Shown in pieces: positions 1 to 8,888 of a stretch of DNA of 46,275 nt. This stretch comes from a virus, in IMG/VR virus record IMGVR_UViG_3300018003_000003, positions 1-46,275 of that record; one strand, given 5' to 3'. Position numbers and translations under genes: made by a program. Under the pieces are notes generated by a model. The model was not told the origin of the DNA and searched no databases. It worked only from the letters and a program-made list of their open reading frames with translations. Each line of letters begins with the position of its first letter. The first letter of the stretch is position 1.

Positions 1-1918
1 TAGCATAAATCGTTCTTGAAAGCACAATCGGCCTGCTGTACCATGCTACATAATCATTACTTTCTGGGTTAGCATTTCCTCCCGCCCGGTTTGTTGTGGC
101 CAAATTCGGGAAGATATGCACTCGCGGAACACCGCCAGTACCACCAGTCGCTTCGTACTTGGTCACGGTGTATAAACAATTATTACCATCAAGACTCGTC
201 GAACCCGAACCAATTAATATCTGGTCACCTGCTTGGAACCCCATGTCTGATACAATATCAATATAACCTTGCCCAGATACCGCAGCAGCATTAATCATCA
301 CATATGCATTGCTGTTTGCAGAACCCGTTGTTGGATACCAACCCTGTATCGAATGGCTCGGGCCCGTGGCGCCTATATACCCGCTCGTGCTTGATGCACC
401 GTGCCAATTCATCACCGCCTGTGGAATCTGCTGCTGAACTACGTACGCACCCGCGGAGGTCGTGTACGAATTTTGCAGGTTGCTATTCACCGTAAGGGTT
501 CCCGCGCCAGCATTTATGCTCGCGATAACCGCAGTTTCACGTAACGATGTTGACGGCGACCCGCTTTCTGCACCATTAACTAGATAAATCACGCCACTTG
601 AACCGATACACACATAACCTCCGTGAGCAGAGGTATATGTGTAAAGTAGGTTCATCTGCATCGTAAGCGCATTTGAATTAATAGATGCGATTACGTTTGT
701 CTCGTTTTGTGATGAGTCTCCGATTGTTACGATTTGCCCTGCCGTGAACAATGCGCCATTGGTTACGTTTACTACCTTCTGTCCCGACGCTGCACTCGTT
801 CCCGTAATAAGTGACGGCGAACTGGCTGCTATGAACTGAGAGGTGTTCCCGGCACCAACCGTGACAGTGGTTTGCCCGGAGTTTGCGTTTGAAGACAGTG
901 CTTCTGTAACCGCTGCCGGTCGCTGTATCATCGGACCTTCGTACCTATTGCGGTCGGCATTGTAATTTGTAGTCATCTCAGCATCAGTAAGGCACCGACT
1001 GTGCAATCTGAACAAGAACGCCATGCCTATAATCGGACTCGTTGCAGCGGACCTACTGAAGATATACATATCCGAGCCACTATCATCTTTCCAAGCGGTC
1101 GTCGTTCCTGACGTGGTCGGCGTTAAAGTTACCAATAAATTGTTTACCTTCGCTACGGGTGTGTTTGTAACCGTCGAGCAATCCCACGATATTTGAACGG
1201 CGTAAAAACCCCCACTATAAAACGTATTTGATGGCGAAGTCCACGTTTTATATGCGCTTCCGCCTGTGTCGTATCGCGTTATGACAAGCTGCCCGGTCGA
1301 AGAGATTGAGATTACATAATACGTGTTTTTTGCCATCAGGTAGGTCGTTGATGCCGTCGATGATATGTAAAAGAAAAACTCAAGCGTGTGCGTGGTTAGG
1401 TTGTTCACCGCTGCGCCTTTAGGGACATCTATCGTATCGGTTGAGTTTGCTTGTGTCTGAGCAGTTGAGCCTGACTGGTAAGCTCTATATTCATTAACTG
1501 CTAATGTTGCATTATATGAAGAGCCTGCTAATCCACTGTTGGTGACTGCAACGCCGCTCGATGGCCATGTTCCATATTTGACCTGACACGCATCTTCAAC
1601 AGGTGAAGTTGTAGGACCGCCACCGCCGATTCTTACATTGGTTTGTGTGCCGCTAATCGTGGTGCCAGTTTTCATCTGTAGCCAGACAGCACCATTACCA
1701 GTCGTCGGCGTTGCATTATATGCAAACATCAACACCGAACCAGTGCCACCTGAGATACCATTTATTCCCGTCGCGAATCCCGATTGGTCTACGTCAAATA
1801 ACACAGTGATACCGGCAGCTATCGCAACGCTCTGACCGTCCGTTGGAACCGCAGAGCCGCCCCACGTTGCAGTATTCGACCAGTTTCCGCTGACTGACGC
1901 AGTACAATCGGTAGTCAT
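1..1918 (-). CDS. Large virion/fibre-like protein with LamG-like region, partial at left edge
   Basis: An open frame starts at an ATG (1918-1916) and runs off the left edge without a stop, so at least 639 residues are present and the C-terminus is missing. The N-terminus is rich in Gly, Ser and Thr, like beta-structured virion proteins. About residues 130-330 hold aromatic beta-strand blocks ending in a 'CLTDAEM' segment typical of concanavalin/LamG-like folds. The remainder continues as Ser/Thr/Gly-rich beta-repeat sequence. It is the last visible gene of the structural block, one base after the preceding small virion gene, which fits a tail fibre or host-binding protein. The LamG assignment rests on pattern recognition only. 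A host-range role is inferred from position. Confidence 0.72.
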   Translation of the reverse strand, partial: MTTDCTASVSGNWSNTATWGGSAVPTDGQSVAIAAGITVLFDVDQSGFATGINGISGGTGSVLMFAYNATPTTGNGAVWLQMKTGTTISGTQTNVRIGGGGPTTSPVEDACQVKYGTWPSSGVAVTNSGLAGSSYNATLAVNEYRAYQSGSTAQTQANSTDTIDVPKGAAVNNLTTHTLEFFFYISSTASTTYLMAKNTYYVISISSTGQLVITRYDTGGSAYKTWTSPSNTFYSGGFYAVQISWDCSTVTNTPVAKVNNLLVTLTPTTSGTTTAWKDDSGSDMYIFSRSAATSPIIGMAFLFRLHSRCLTDAEMTTNYNADRNRYEGPMIQRPAAVTEALSSNANSGQTTVTVGAGNTSQFIAASSPSLITGTSAASGQKVVNVTNGALFTAGQIVTIGDSSQNETNVIASINSNALTMQMNLLYTYTSAHGGYVCIGSSGVIYLVNGAESGSPSTSLRETAVIASINAGAGTLTVNSNLQNSYTTSAGAYVVQQQIPQAVMNWHGASSTSGYIGATGPSHSIQGWYPTTGSANSNAYVMINAAAVSGQGYIDIVSDMGFQAGDQILIGSGSTSLDGNNCLYTVTKYEATGGTGGVPRVHIFPNLATTNRAGGNANPESNDYVAWYSRPIVLSRTIYA

Positions 1919-2224
1919 TTATTTACACTCTTCCCTCTTTAGGTATGACGCACTCGAAACAGCAGCAAAATAAAACGTCACGGTGCTTCCGGTATCACAC
2001 GCGTACACTATTGAGTCCCCAACAGGCAGCGTAATATAGTTCATATTCGTGTGGCAGTCCGCGTTATTAGAGAGATAAATGTCCTGTGTGCTTTCGTTTC
2101 TAAATGTAACTACGCCTCTACCGCTTAACTGAGAGGTTTCAGCTTGCGGAGATGTAAGCGTTCCAGTTATCGAGATAGCGGTATAAGTCGGTGAGGTAGT
2201 TAACGCCATCTGCTGCGTAACCAT
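1919..2224 (-). CDS. Small structural protein, unknown
   Basis: A 101-residue protein with no recognised family. It has a Thr/Ser-rich beta-type composition ('TAISITGTLTSPQ') and two cysteines (in 'NADCHT' and 'VYACDT'). It begins one base after the 149-residue gene upstream and ends directly before the long fibre-like gene, so it belongs to the virion operon. A small head-tail or fibre accessory protein is an inference from location. Confidence 0.7.
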   Translation of the reverse strand: MVTQQMALTTSPTYTAISITGTLTSPQAETSQLSGRGVVTFRNESTQDIYLSNNADCHTNMNYITLPVGDSIVYACDTGSTVTFYFAAVSSASYLKREECK

Positions 2225-2225
2225 C

Positions 2226-2675
2226 TTAGCTCACCTGCTGCTCGAACCATCCTGCCGTCGGACACGGAACGCTAAACGCCCCACCCTGTGCAGCTTTTGG
2301 GGACGCCCAAGCGATATAGCCTAAAACGTAATTCTGCGTTCCCGCGTAGTAGATTACCGCGCCGTTAACACCTGTAAAGGTACACGGCCCCGGCCACGTT
2401 ACGGTTGCAGACGAGAGAATTATGTTCGTGCTCGAATAAACCGAAGGCGCTGTGACACTCGTAAGTTGTTGACCGCTAGTTGTGTAACCTAGACCTACGC
2501 CGCTTACTTCTGTACAAGTAGAACCCCACGTTCCGAGTATCTCATCGGTTATTTGTGTCGGCGTAAACGTCGTATATAACGCCATATAGAGATTTGTATT
2601 ACCGGCAGACCATTTCGCGTCACCCGCGAGGATGTGTTCGACGCCTTTATAATACCATTTTGCTGAGTCTGTCAT
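2226..2675 (-). CDS. Virion-block protein of tail/fibre-associated type
   Basis: A 149-residue protein. The N-terminus ('AKWYYKGVEHILAGDAKW', then 'LYMALYTTF') follows the pattern of phage proteins that open with a residue group like 'W...a...l.g.idw..d.ikv.L', usually found near tail fibre genes. The rest is Thr/Gly-rich beta sequence. The start has a clear ribosome site (GAGGTG, 5 nt before ATG). It sits between two other structural genes. The exact virion role is unknown. Confidence 0.72.
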   Translation of the reverse strand: MTDSAKWYYKGVEHILAGDAKWSAGNTNLYMALYTTFTPTQITDEILGTWGSTCTEVSGVGLGYTTSGQQLTSVTAPSVYSSTNIILSSATVTWPGPCTFTGVNGAVIYYAGTQNYVLGYIAWASPKAAQGGAFSVPCPTAGWFEQQVS

Positions 2676-2683
2676 TTTTCACC

Positions 2684-3199
2684 TCACGCAGTTGTTATGT
2701 AGTAAATCTTATCGCCGCTGTGTTGAAACTGATAGTAGAGGTTCGTTAAATCGGAACACGCGAGGTCAACGTAGTTACCCGCGTATAGCGGAAAGTGTGG
2801 TGTGCTCGTGTTACCGATTAAAACGCCTGCTGCGTTATTGCTTGCATCAGCGACGACTCTAATTCTAGCGCCGCACGGTGTTGAAGAACCAGCGAACTTA
2901 TGTGCGAGTAAATCCGCTTCCGTAATCGCTCCGTCGACCTTAGCCGTAGGTGCGATAATCGTTATCGGAATTGTACCGTTAACGGGAGTAACACCAGAAA
3001 CACCAAAGTCTTCGAGCGTTAGCCCTGTGCATATAACGTTTATCGCGGGCGTACTACTATCTGGTAATGTCGTAAACAGACTGTTAAATAAGTCCGCCCA
3101 CTGAATAATCTCTGTGCCTTCTGCGTTATACGCGCCACCGCTGAAATCGCCGGCTGTGTCCATTCCGACTCGTATGCCCTGACTGTTCGTTGGAAACAT
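2684..3199 (-). CDS. Structural-block protein, unknown
   Basis: A 171-residue protein of mixed hydrophobic/Thr composition without a recognised domain. It contains 'GIRVGMDTAGDFSGGAY' near the start and a C-terminal segment 'LYYQFQHSGDKIYYI' that looks like a beta-hairpin. It lies in the uninterrupted virion operon between two genes of similar style, with 8-9 bp spacing, so a small virion or head-completion role is inferred. Confidence 0.7.
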   Translation of the reverse strand: MFPTNSQGIRVGMDTAGDFSGGAYNAEGTEIIQWADLFNSLFTTLPDSSTPAINVICTGLTLEDFGVSGVTPVNGTIPITIIAPTAKVDGAITEADLLAHKFAGSSTPCGARIRVVADASNNAAGVLIGNTSTPHFPLYAGNYVDLACSDLTNLYYQFQHSGDKIYYITTA

Positions 3200-3208
3200 T
3201 TTCGTGCC

Positions 3209-3826
3209 TCACTGAGTCTGGATATAGAACAACATTATATCGGTTGAGCCGTGTGCTGCACCAGTTCCGGGAGTCACGTATGCGTTAACTACTGTCTGGC
3301 TGGTGTAAAACTTAAACTTCGGATGTCCCCACGTCGTTACGGCTTCTGAATCGTTCTGAACGCCACTCACCCACGTATCTGCCGCGTAACTAACTGCTGT
3401 ATCGTCGCCAGCTTCAGCACCACTTACGATAGAAACCGAGCCGCCGTCAAAGATATTCCCAGCGCCGCCGGTATATCCAACTGAAATAGACGCGTCTGTG
3501 CCGTCCCAACTTGTATTACACATTGAAATAGCACTAATAAGAAGAGACTTAGCCGGTAACGTTCCTATTGCTTGCGTAGCGCCACCGTTATACGTCACGG
3601 TCTTTTTTATCATCTGAAGCGTTCCGATGCCTAATGCGGCACCAGTGACAGCGCCGGCAGCTAGATTTCCGGTTTCTACGGCCCCAGAAGCGAGTAGTGA
3701 ATTTACTATCGAGCCGGGAGCGAGTACTGTTATCTCGTCGTCCGCGAAATCTTCTTGCTTCAGTTTTCCGGTTAACAGTGTATGTAAGCACCCCGCCGAG
3801 TCTGCGCTAATGTAAATGTCTGTCAT
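3209..3826 (-). CDS. Structural-block protein, possible decoration/tail protein
   Basis: A 205-residue protein. Residues 40-80 are a Gly/Ala-rich stretch ('GAVETGNLAAGAVTGAALG') typical of repeat-like phage virion proteins. After about residue 80 comes a beta-rich domain with Gly and Thr clusters. No family was recognised. Location between the capsid genes and the fibre-like gene supports a virion role. Confidence 0.72.
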   Translation of the reverse strand: MTDIYISADSAGCLHTLLTGKLKQEDFADDEITVLAPGSIVNSLLASGAVETGNLAAGAVTGAALGIGTLQMIKKTVTYNGGATQAIGTLPAKSLLISAISMCNTSWDGTDASISVGYTGGAGNIFDGGSVSIVSGAEAGDDTAVSYAADTWVSGVQNDSEAVTTWGHPKFKFYTSQTVVNAYVTPGTGAAHGSTDIMLFYIQTQ

Positions 3827-3878
3827 TTCTTAGCCTCCTTCTTAAAAAGGGAGGTGAGAAGGGCGAATCGCCCTTTCT

Positions 3879-4061
3879 CTACTTTTTCTTTACTTCGCTT
3901 GGTCGCACCATCTTGTCTTCTGGCGGGGCGGATACGTTTTTTAGTTCGGTGTAGACCGCTGCGTGAATCTCAACGTATCTAGCTGCCCGAACGTCGTCGA
4001 ACGTAGCTACTTCGCCAATGTTATAAGGTGGCACTTTTCCAATGAATTTTATTTCTTTCAT
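3879..4061 (-). CDS. Small basic protein in capsid operon
   Basis: A 60-residue protein starting 'MKEIKFIGKVPPYNIGEVATF', with a Lys-rich tail. The 'F.G..PPYN.GEVA.f' opening resembles very small phage head-tail connector-region proteins that begin with a short beta-hairpin. It starts 5 bp after the 223-residue gene and has a 52-bp gap to the next gene. Function is not assigned. Confidence 0.6.
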   Translation of the reverse strand: MKEIKFIGKVPPYNIGEVATFDDVRAARYVEIHAAVYTELKNVSAPPEDKMVRPSEVKKK

Positions 4062-4066
4062 CGGGG

Positions 4067-4738
4067 TTACTGTCCCTGCGAGTAGTAAGGTACATACGTG
4101 CTCGTTGGCTGAGCGCCGCTGCTCACTATCACTGGCATAGTGTCGCCAGCTCCTAGAAGCAGGTTAACATCCATCAACATAGCCGAGTCGTAGCTGGTTG
4201 AAACAGGCGTGTCGACCACAGTTATGATAGGCGCGACGTAGTTACCGACCACATTAGCGTCTCTGAAACTACCGAAGAATCGGGCTTCTATGAGCGTTGG
4301 TGTGCTCGACGCGAGCGTAGGTGCGGTGTACACATACGGCTGGTCGACGAAACCTGCTGGAATAGCGGTGACGTGCGTTGCCGATGGCTCAGCGTTAAGA
4401 TAGAGCTGCTTGTACAGTGGGCTCTGTTCGACTTTCGTCGAGTCTGTGCTAGTGAATGGCGTCCACGTAGACCCGTCTGGCGAAGCTGCCATAACAGCTT
4501 CTAGAGAAACTGTGTTGCCAGCATCCATATCGAGTCCGAGAACCATCTGTAACATCCACGACCAGTACCCCATTCTGTCAAAAGAATTAAGCGTGGTGGC
4601 CGCACTCGTAGGCGAAGCTCCTGTTGGAGCCACGACCGTAGTCTTAGCTGTTGCAGAAACGCTTGGCGCTGGAATTGCCACAGAGTGTCCGAGGTTCACA
4701 ACCTGAACGCGACTTGAAATATCGTAATATCTAACCAT
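4067..4738 (-). CDS. Capsid-adjacent structural protein (decoration/head protein candidate)
   Basis: A 223-residue Ala/Thr/Ser/Val-rich protein without a recognised motif. It starts 13 bp after the major capsid gene, the usual place for a head decoration, head-tail adaptor or minor capsid protein. Composition and lack of charged catalytic clusters argue for a structural rather than enzymatic role. Which structural role cannot be told from the sequence alone. Confidence 0.72.
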   Translation of the reverse strand: MVRYYDISSRVQVVNLGHSVAIPAPSVSATAKTTVVAPTGASPTSAATTLNSFDRMGYWSWMLQMVLGLDMDAGNTVSLEAVMAASPDGSTWTPFTSTDSTKVEQSPLYKQLYLNAEPSATHVTAIPAGFVDQPYVYTAPTLASSTPTLIEARFFGSFRDANVVGNYVAPIITVVDTPVSTSYDSAMLMDVNLLLGAGDTMPVIVSSGAQPTSTYVPYYSQGQ

Positions 4739-4751
4739 TTTTCTTCACTCC

Positions 4752-5966
4752 TTACGCGACGTTAACGCCCCATCCAGCTACCTCATTCATAACAGCGCCG
4801 GCGTAGTCGTACCTCATAATGAAGTCGTGCATCGAAATCGCGCGTATGATAGTTTGGTCTTCTGAAAAGGTTGCCACTACCTGTTGCCCATCGTAATAGG
4901 CCGCCGTGTTGGAGACGTCTATGCGAACCTGCATCGTATCGCCAATGAAACAGTCATCGAAGTTCACAAAGTAAATTTCTGAACAGTTGGTGACTTCACC
5001 AGTCGTCAGGTTCACAGGGATTTGCGTGGTGACGCTGTACGGGAAGCCAAGAAGCTTTCCGGTGCTCATCTCAGGTCTAAATGCGTAGTTACCGAGAGAG
5101 TCCCTCAACGTCGACAGGAAGTACTCAATCTGCGGAGCGATTATCCAACCACAATTTGTCATTGGAATGTTGGCCTCACGCAGTTTTAAGATACAAGTCG
5201 CTAGGTCGTTCGTAGCGTTCTGAAGGGTCGTCATTCCAGACGTTACCGTAGTAGCGGGGAATATGTTATTCGAGTTAACCCAGTTCAGAATACCTTTAGG
5301 CGTGTTCTGCGTCCCGTCGCCTCGAATAAAGGCGAGGTCTTCACGCTGAGCCATAGCTTTAACCAAGTCCTGACGGACGATTTGGTCAGCAGCGATAGTA
5401 TTAACTTGCAGAAGTTCATTCGAGATTGGCACGAGCGCGGCTAGTTTCTTAGCCACAAGTGTCAACTGGCCGAACTCCTGTTGAGTTGCCTGTATGTTAA
5501 CGTTTTCACCCACGTAGGTTGCATTTGCACCAGCGGTCACTTTTGGAATACTCATCTGATAGTTTACAAGCGGCATAACACGAGCGCCCATTGCACGGAC
5601 GACGGAAGCCGGCCTCAGAAATTCTATGATTTCTGTCGACAAAACCTCTGGGATAAGAAAACCACCAGTGACGTCTACTGACGCACTCAGAGCCTTCGTG
5701 ATTTTAGACTCGTCACCAAAAGTACTCTTTGCGAACCGATACGCACGGTCTGGGTCGCCTCGCGCCATAACGAGCGCTTTTATGAACCCACCGACCGACT
5801 CGGTCGTGTCCTTTGGTTCTTGAGTAGTTCCCTGACCACCGAGCATCGCGCGAGTTTGTAGATTATCGCGCTGTGCGACAGCCTGACGGATGTCGTCGAC
5901 CTCTGGGCCGAGAATCTCTGCTATGAGCCCCTTTATTGCATCGCGGCTCAATTCTGTTTTCTCCAT
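4752..5966 (-). CDS. Major capsid protein, HK97 fold
   Basis: A 404-residue protein with the layout of HK97-family capsid proteins. The first ~80 residues are charged and helical (delta/scaffold-like). A 'DVTGGFLIPEVLSTEIIEFLRP' block at about 98-120 is characteristic of the phage_capsid family. N-arm/E-loop-like sequence follows, then P-domain segments ('QREDLAFIRGDGTQNTPKGIL', 'GWIIAPQIEYFLSTLRD', 'GKLLGFPYSVT') and a C-terminal 'ISMHDFIMRYDYAGAV'. The maturation cleavage site is not visible with certainty, but the fused protease gene directly upstream would cut the N-terminal region. This is the best-recognised virion gene in the window. Confidence 0.93.
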   Translation of the reverse strand: MEKTELSRDAIKGLIAEILGPEVDDIRQAVAQRDNLQTRAMLGGQGTTQEPKDTTESVGGFIKALVMARGDPDRAYRFAKSTFGDESKITKALSASVDVTGGFLIPEVLSTEIIEFLRPASVVRAMGARVMPLVNYQMSIPKVTAGANATYVGENVNIQATQQEFGQLTLVAKKLAALVPISNELLQVNTIAADQIVRQDLVKAMAQREDLAFIRGDGTQNTPKGILNWVNSNNIFPATTVTSGMTTLQNATNDLATCILKLREANIPMTNCGWIIAPQIEYFLSTLRDSLGNYAFRPEMSTGKLLGFPYSVTTQIPVNLTTGEVTNCSEIYFVNFDDCFIGDTMQVRIDVSNTAAYYDGQQVVATFSEDQTIIRAISMHDFIMRYDYAGAVMNEVAGWGVNVA

Positions 5967-6023
5967 AAATAATACCTCTTTTTGGTTAAGCTGCGCTGTC
6001 TTTCGTAACGACGCGCAGTTTAG

Positions 6024-8633
6024 TTACTTTCCAATAGCTTTTCGGAATTCAGAGACGGTTTCTTTCATCACGTCTTTGAATTCGTCAATGTCAATAACGT
6101 AAACCTCTTCGATGTCTTCAGCTCCCGCACCCTTAGCTTGGGGCTGGTTCGAGCCCGGCTCTTGCGGAGCTGGCTGTCCCGGCGTAGGTGGTTCGACGTC
6201 TTCAGGCATTGTGCTCTGGTCGTCTTCGCCCCCTTCTTCTTTACCGAGAACTGTTTTAATCTTCGAGATTCCGTCCTTATAGCATTTCATAGCTTTCTCG
6301 TGAGCATCAGCGGCCTTAGCGTGATTCTTCGTCACCGCTTCGTGAGCTTTCATAGCCTCAGCGTGAGCTTGGAAGCCTTCACTGAAGTTACCGAGAGCCT
6401 CGTTAAGCGCTCCCACATTAGAAGCCGAAAGCGTTCGACCAATCTTGGTAGTAACAGCTTTCTTAGCTAAGTCCATCATAGTCTCATACTCTTTCTCTTC
6501 AGCACTCTTGCCGTCGGTGTCGGGCTCCCACGGAGCTTTATCGCCGAATTCGTGATAGTGCTTTTCGAGGTGAGCTTTTATGCCGGGCAAGTCTCCCGAA
6601 GGAACCTGTAAAGGACTTCGAGCGCCTTGTACAGCGCCACCACAGCCACGAACGCCAGCGAGAACGCACGAGTGTTGACCGCCAGCCATGTGATGTGGAA
6701 GTTTATAGCTACCCTTAGAGTCTGGGTCGCCGCTAGAATCCACCCACGTACACATAACCTTTAAGTCATCGGGCGTTGCAGCCGCGATTTGTCCGGGGCC
6801 GTCCCACGATTGGTCTTCTGGCGCGAGAGGCGTTTTCTTATAGCCGATAACGCCCTTATTCTCAGCGACGTCCTCGACGTCTTTCTTCTCGCTCTTCTGG
6901 CACGGTGGGTTCTTACCGTCTTCGCACGAGTCGTCTTTATAATTCGGACAACCGTCGCACATAGCGTCATTAGGCGAAGCTTTTCCACAGTGTGTCGGCG
7001 CTTTCTCGTCTGAGCACTCGCCGTCTGAGAAGCTCTTACACTTACCACACGCGTCAGCGTTTGGCCCCATAGCTTTCTTTTCAGTCTTCGTCGACTTCCC
7101 GCACTTATTAGGCGTTGAGTCTTCTGAACACTTGCCGTCGCCGACATAGCTCTTGCAGTCAGTACAGAATTCATCCTTCGGGCCGACTACGGCTCCACCA
7201 GTAGCGTCGTCGCCGGCGCTTTCTGCCTTAACCGCGACCTTAGATTCATCAGTTCTACCGCACGTCGCGGGGAACTTAGTCTCTTGACAGTTCGTTCCGT
7301 CATTGTCGAAGCTCGCGCACTTACTACACGTCCCAACTGCCGGAAGAACTGGAACAGGACACGTCGCGGGGTCTGAGCCAAGCTCACAACCAGCTTCGCT
7401 ACTATCTCCACTGCCGGGAGCTGAGAAGTTCTTACAACTGCCGCAAATCTTAGCCTGTGGCTTAATCATCGGTTCGGTCTGTGGCTGTGCTTTAGTTTCT
7501 GATTTCGCTGTGCCGGGCTGACCGGGAGTAGAAGCGTCCCACATCTGCGGGAGCGGTTCGTTAAACTCGGTAATGTGCTGTTGCATGTGAGCAGCGACTA
7601 CAGCGTTATCGTTATTCGTAAAACCATAATGGTCTACGTCACCGCTCGAAGTCGCGCTATACGTGCCGTCTGTGCCAGCGTCTTTAATCATCTGACCGTT
7701 TTCGTCTTGGTCGGGCGTCATCATAAGCGACGCAGCTTTAAACGCTCGCTTTACGGCCTTAAGGTTCACTTCGTGAGGCGGTGTGCCTTTGTGATGTGGA
7801 TACACGTAAGCACTCTTATCGTTCTCATCGTCGCCGGTGAATCCTGCATGCATGATTTTAAAATGCTCTGCCTTCGTAGCAGCCGCACGTTCTTTTGCAG
7901 CGTTCCACTTGGCGTCTTTCGCGGAGAGCGGTGTGCCGTCTGGGTGTGCATCCTTATAGGATATTGCACCTGCTTTAACCATAGTTAAATCTCCTGTGTT
8001 TGCTTTAACGGGACAAGAGCATAGTTTCTGAGCCGTCTCGACCCATTTCGCCATCTCCGCCCTCATCGCTTTAATTTCATTATCAGAGAATCCCTTCGTG
8101 CCAACTCCGGGAAGCTGTAACGCGTCGGGGTTACTTGGGACGGGAACCGCAGAATACTCTATTAAATCCTGTTTCATAAAGTGCGTCCCTCCCAAAATGC
8201 CGGGGCCGTCTGGCTGTTTGCTCATCGCTTCCCAGTCGATAGGGTAGAAACCAGCAGACACGGCGTTAAGAAATCCATTTAAGTAGAATCTGAAAACTGT
8301 AGAACCACGTAGTCCGTGGTAGTTATCGTCGTACAGTTCGTCTGGCGTAAATTCACATACGCTTTTTAGACTAGTACCATCAATCCACGTCTTTATCGCG
8401 CGGGCTATCGGTAATTTTGTATAATCGTGAGCCCACATAACGACGGGGTTTTTAGTGAAGTTATCGAGCGTCCAGCCCCCCGCGTCGAGTGAGTCTCCGT
8501 CGCGGTCGACTATTTCATCTGAAACAGTGAACGCGAGACGCATAGCGGTAGGCGTCGAGACGTCTTTAACCTCAGTCAGTTTAAGCGTCCTGTAAATTGG
8601 CTTGCCCTGTACAACATTATCCGCAAGCGTCAT
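6024..8633 (-). CDS. Giant prohead protease fused to a five-repeat cysteine array
   Basis: An 869-residue protein, about four times the normal length of HK97 prohead proteases. Residues ~20-175 match an S78-type capsid maturation protease ('DRDGDSLDAGGW', 'MWAHDY' His, 'AVSAGFYP' Ser, 'AVPVPSNPDAL'). Two related domains follow, marked by 'YVYPHH' and 'YKLPHH', each ending in an 'HxxxHxxEF'-like helix. Between them lie five repeats of the form CxxC-K-x-[FY]...C...P..C (about residues 390-600), probably metal knuckles. The C-terminal ~140 residues form an Ala/His/Lys helix (possible internal scaffold) and an acidic, Pro-rich linker. It sits between portal and capsid as expected. It may be protease, scaffold and metal-binding core protein in one chain, which is inference. 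Confidence 0.88.
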   Translation of the reverse strand: MTLADNVVQGKPIYRTLKLTEVKDVSTPTAMRLAFTVSDEIVDRDGDSLDAGGWTLDNFTKNPVVMWAHDYTKLPIARAIKTWIDGTSLKSVCEFTPDELYDDNYHGLRGSTVFRFYLNGFLNAVSAGFYPIDWEAMSKQPDGPGILGGTHFMKQDLIEYSAVPVPSNPDALQLPGVGTKGFSDNEIKAMRAEMAKWVETAQKLCSCPVKANTGDLTMVKAGAISYKDAHPDGTPLSAKDAKWNAAKERAAATKAEHFKIMHAGFTGDDENDKSAYVYPHHKGTPPHEVNLKAVKRAFKAASLMMTPDQDENGQMIKDAGTDGTYSATSSGDVDHYGFTNNDNAVVAAHMQQHITEFNEPLPQMWDASTPGQPGTAKSETKAQPQTEPMIKPQAKICGSCKNFSAPGSGDSSEAGCELGSDPATCPVPVLPAVGTCSKCASFDNDGTNCQETKFPATCGRTDESKVAVKAESAGDDATGGAVVGPKDEFCTDCKSYVGDGKCSEDSTPNKCGKSTKTEKKAMGPNADACGKCKSFSDGECSDEKAPTHCGKASPNDAMCDGCPNYKDDSCEDGKNPPCQKSEKKDVEDVAENKGVIGYKKTPLAPEDQSWDGPGQIAAATPDDLKVMCTWVDSSGDPDSKGSYKLPHHMAGGQHSCVLAGVRGCGGAVQGARSPLQVPSGDLPGIKAHLEKHYHEFGDKAPWEPDTDGKSAEEKEYETMMDLAKKAVTTKIGRTLSASNVGALNEALGNFSEGFQAHAEAMKAHEAVTKNHAKAADAHEKAMKCYKDGISKIKTVLGKEEGGEDDQSTMPEDVEPPTPGQPAPQEPGSNQPQAKGAGAEDIEEVYVIDIDEFKDVMKETVSEFRKAIGK

Positions 8634-8645
8634 TCTCTCACCTTC

Positions 8646-8873
8646 TTAGTCTCCGTTAGGTCGAATCTTAACGTCGACTAACTTTCTTCTCTCTAGCGCT
8701 TTCAGTTCCATTGCGTGTTGTTTTCTGAAGCAGCTATTACAGAGCCAGACACAATGTTCTGGTGTGCCAAATAGCGTAAATCGTTCTGCTTTGTCGTCAG
8801 CGTCCCACGCTTTTTTACAGTCGGCGCAGTGTTCGGGGGGCATTAAAGTGATAACCGGAAGTCTAGCTGTCAT
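8646..8873 (-). CDS. Small zinc-finger protein
   Basis: A 75-residue protein with a Cys4 layout: 'HCADCKKAW', then about 20 residues later 'CVWLCNSCFRKQH'. This is a treble-clef or zinc-ribbon-like arrangement. A basic C-terminal tail (KALERRKLVDVKIR) could contact nucleic acid. It lies between portal and protease genes and is probably co-translated with them. The specific role is unknown. Confidence 0.7.
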   Translation of the reverse strand: MTARLPVITLMPPEHCADCKKAWDADDKAERFTLFGTPEHCVWLCNSCFRKQHAMELKALERRKLVDVKIRPNGD

Positions 8874-8888
8874 TTTTAGTCACCGACG

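Noticed and set aside
7766-7969. 67-codon minus-strand frame within the giant protease gene
   Set aside because: Lies fully within the well-supported protease frame and shows no independent start signal or family.
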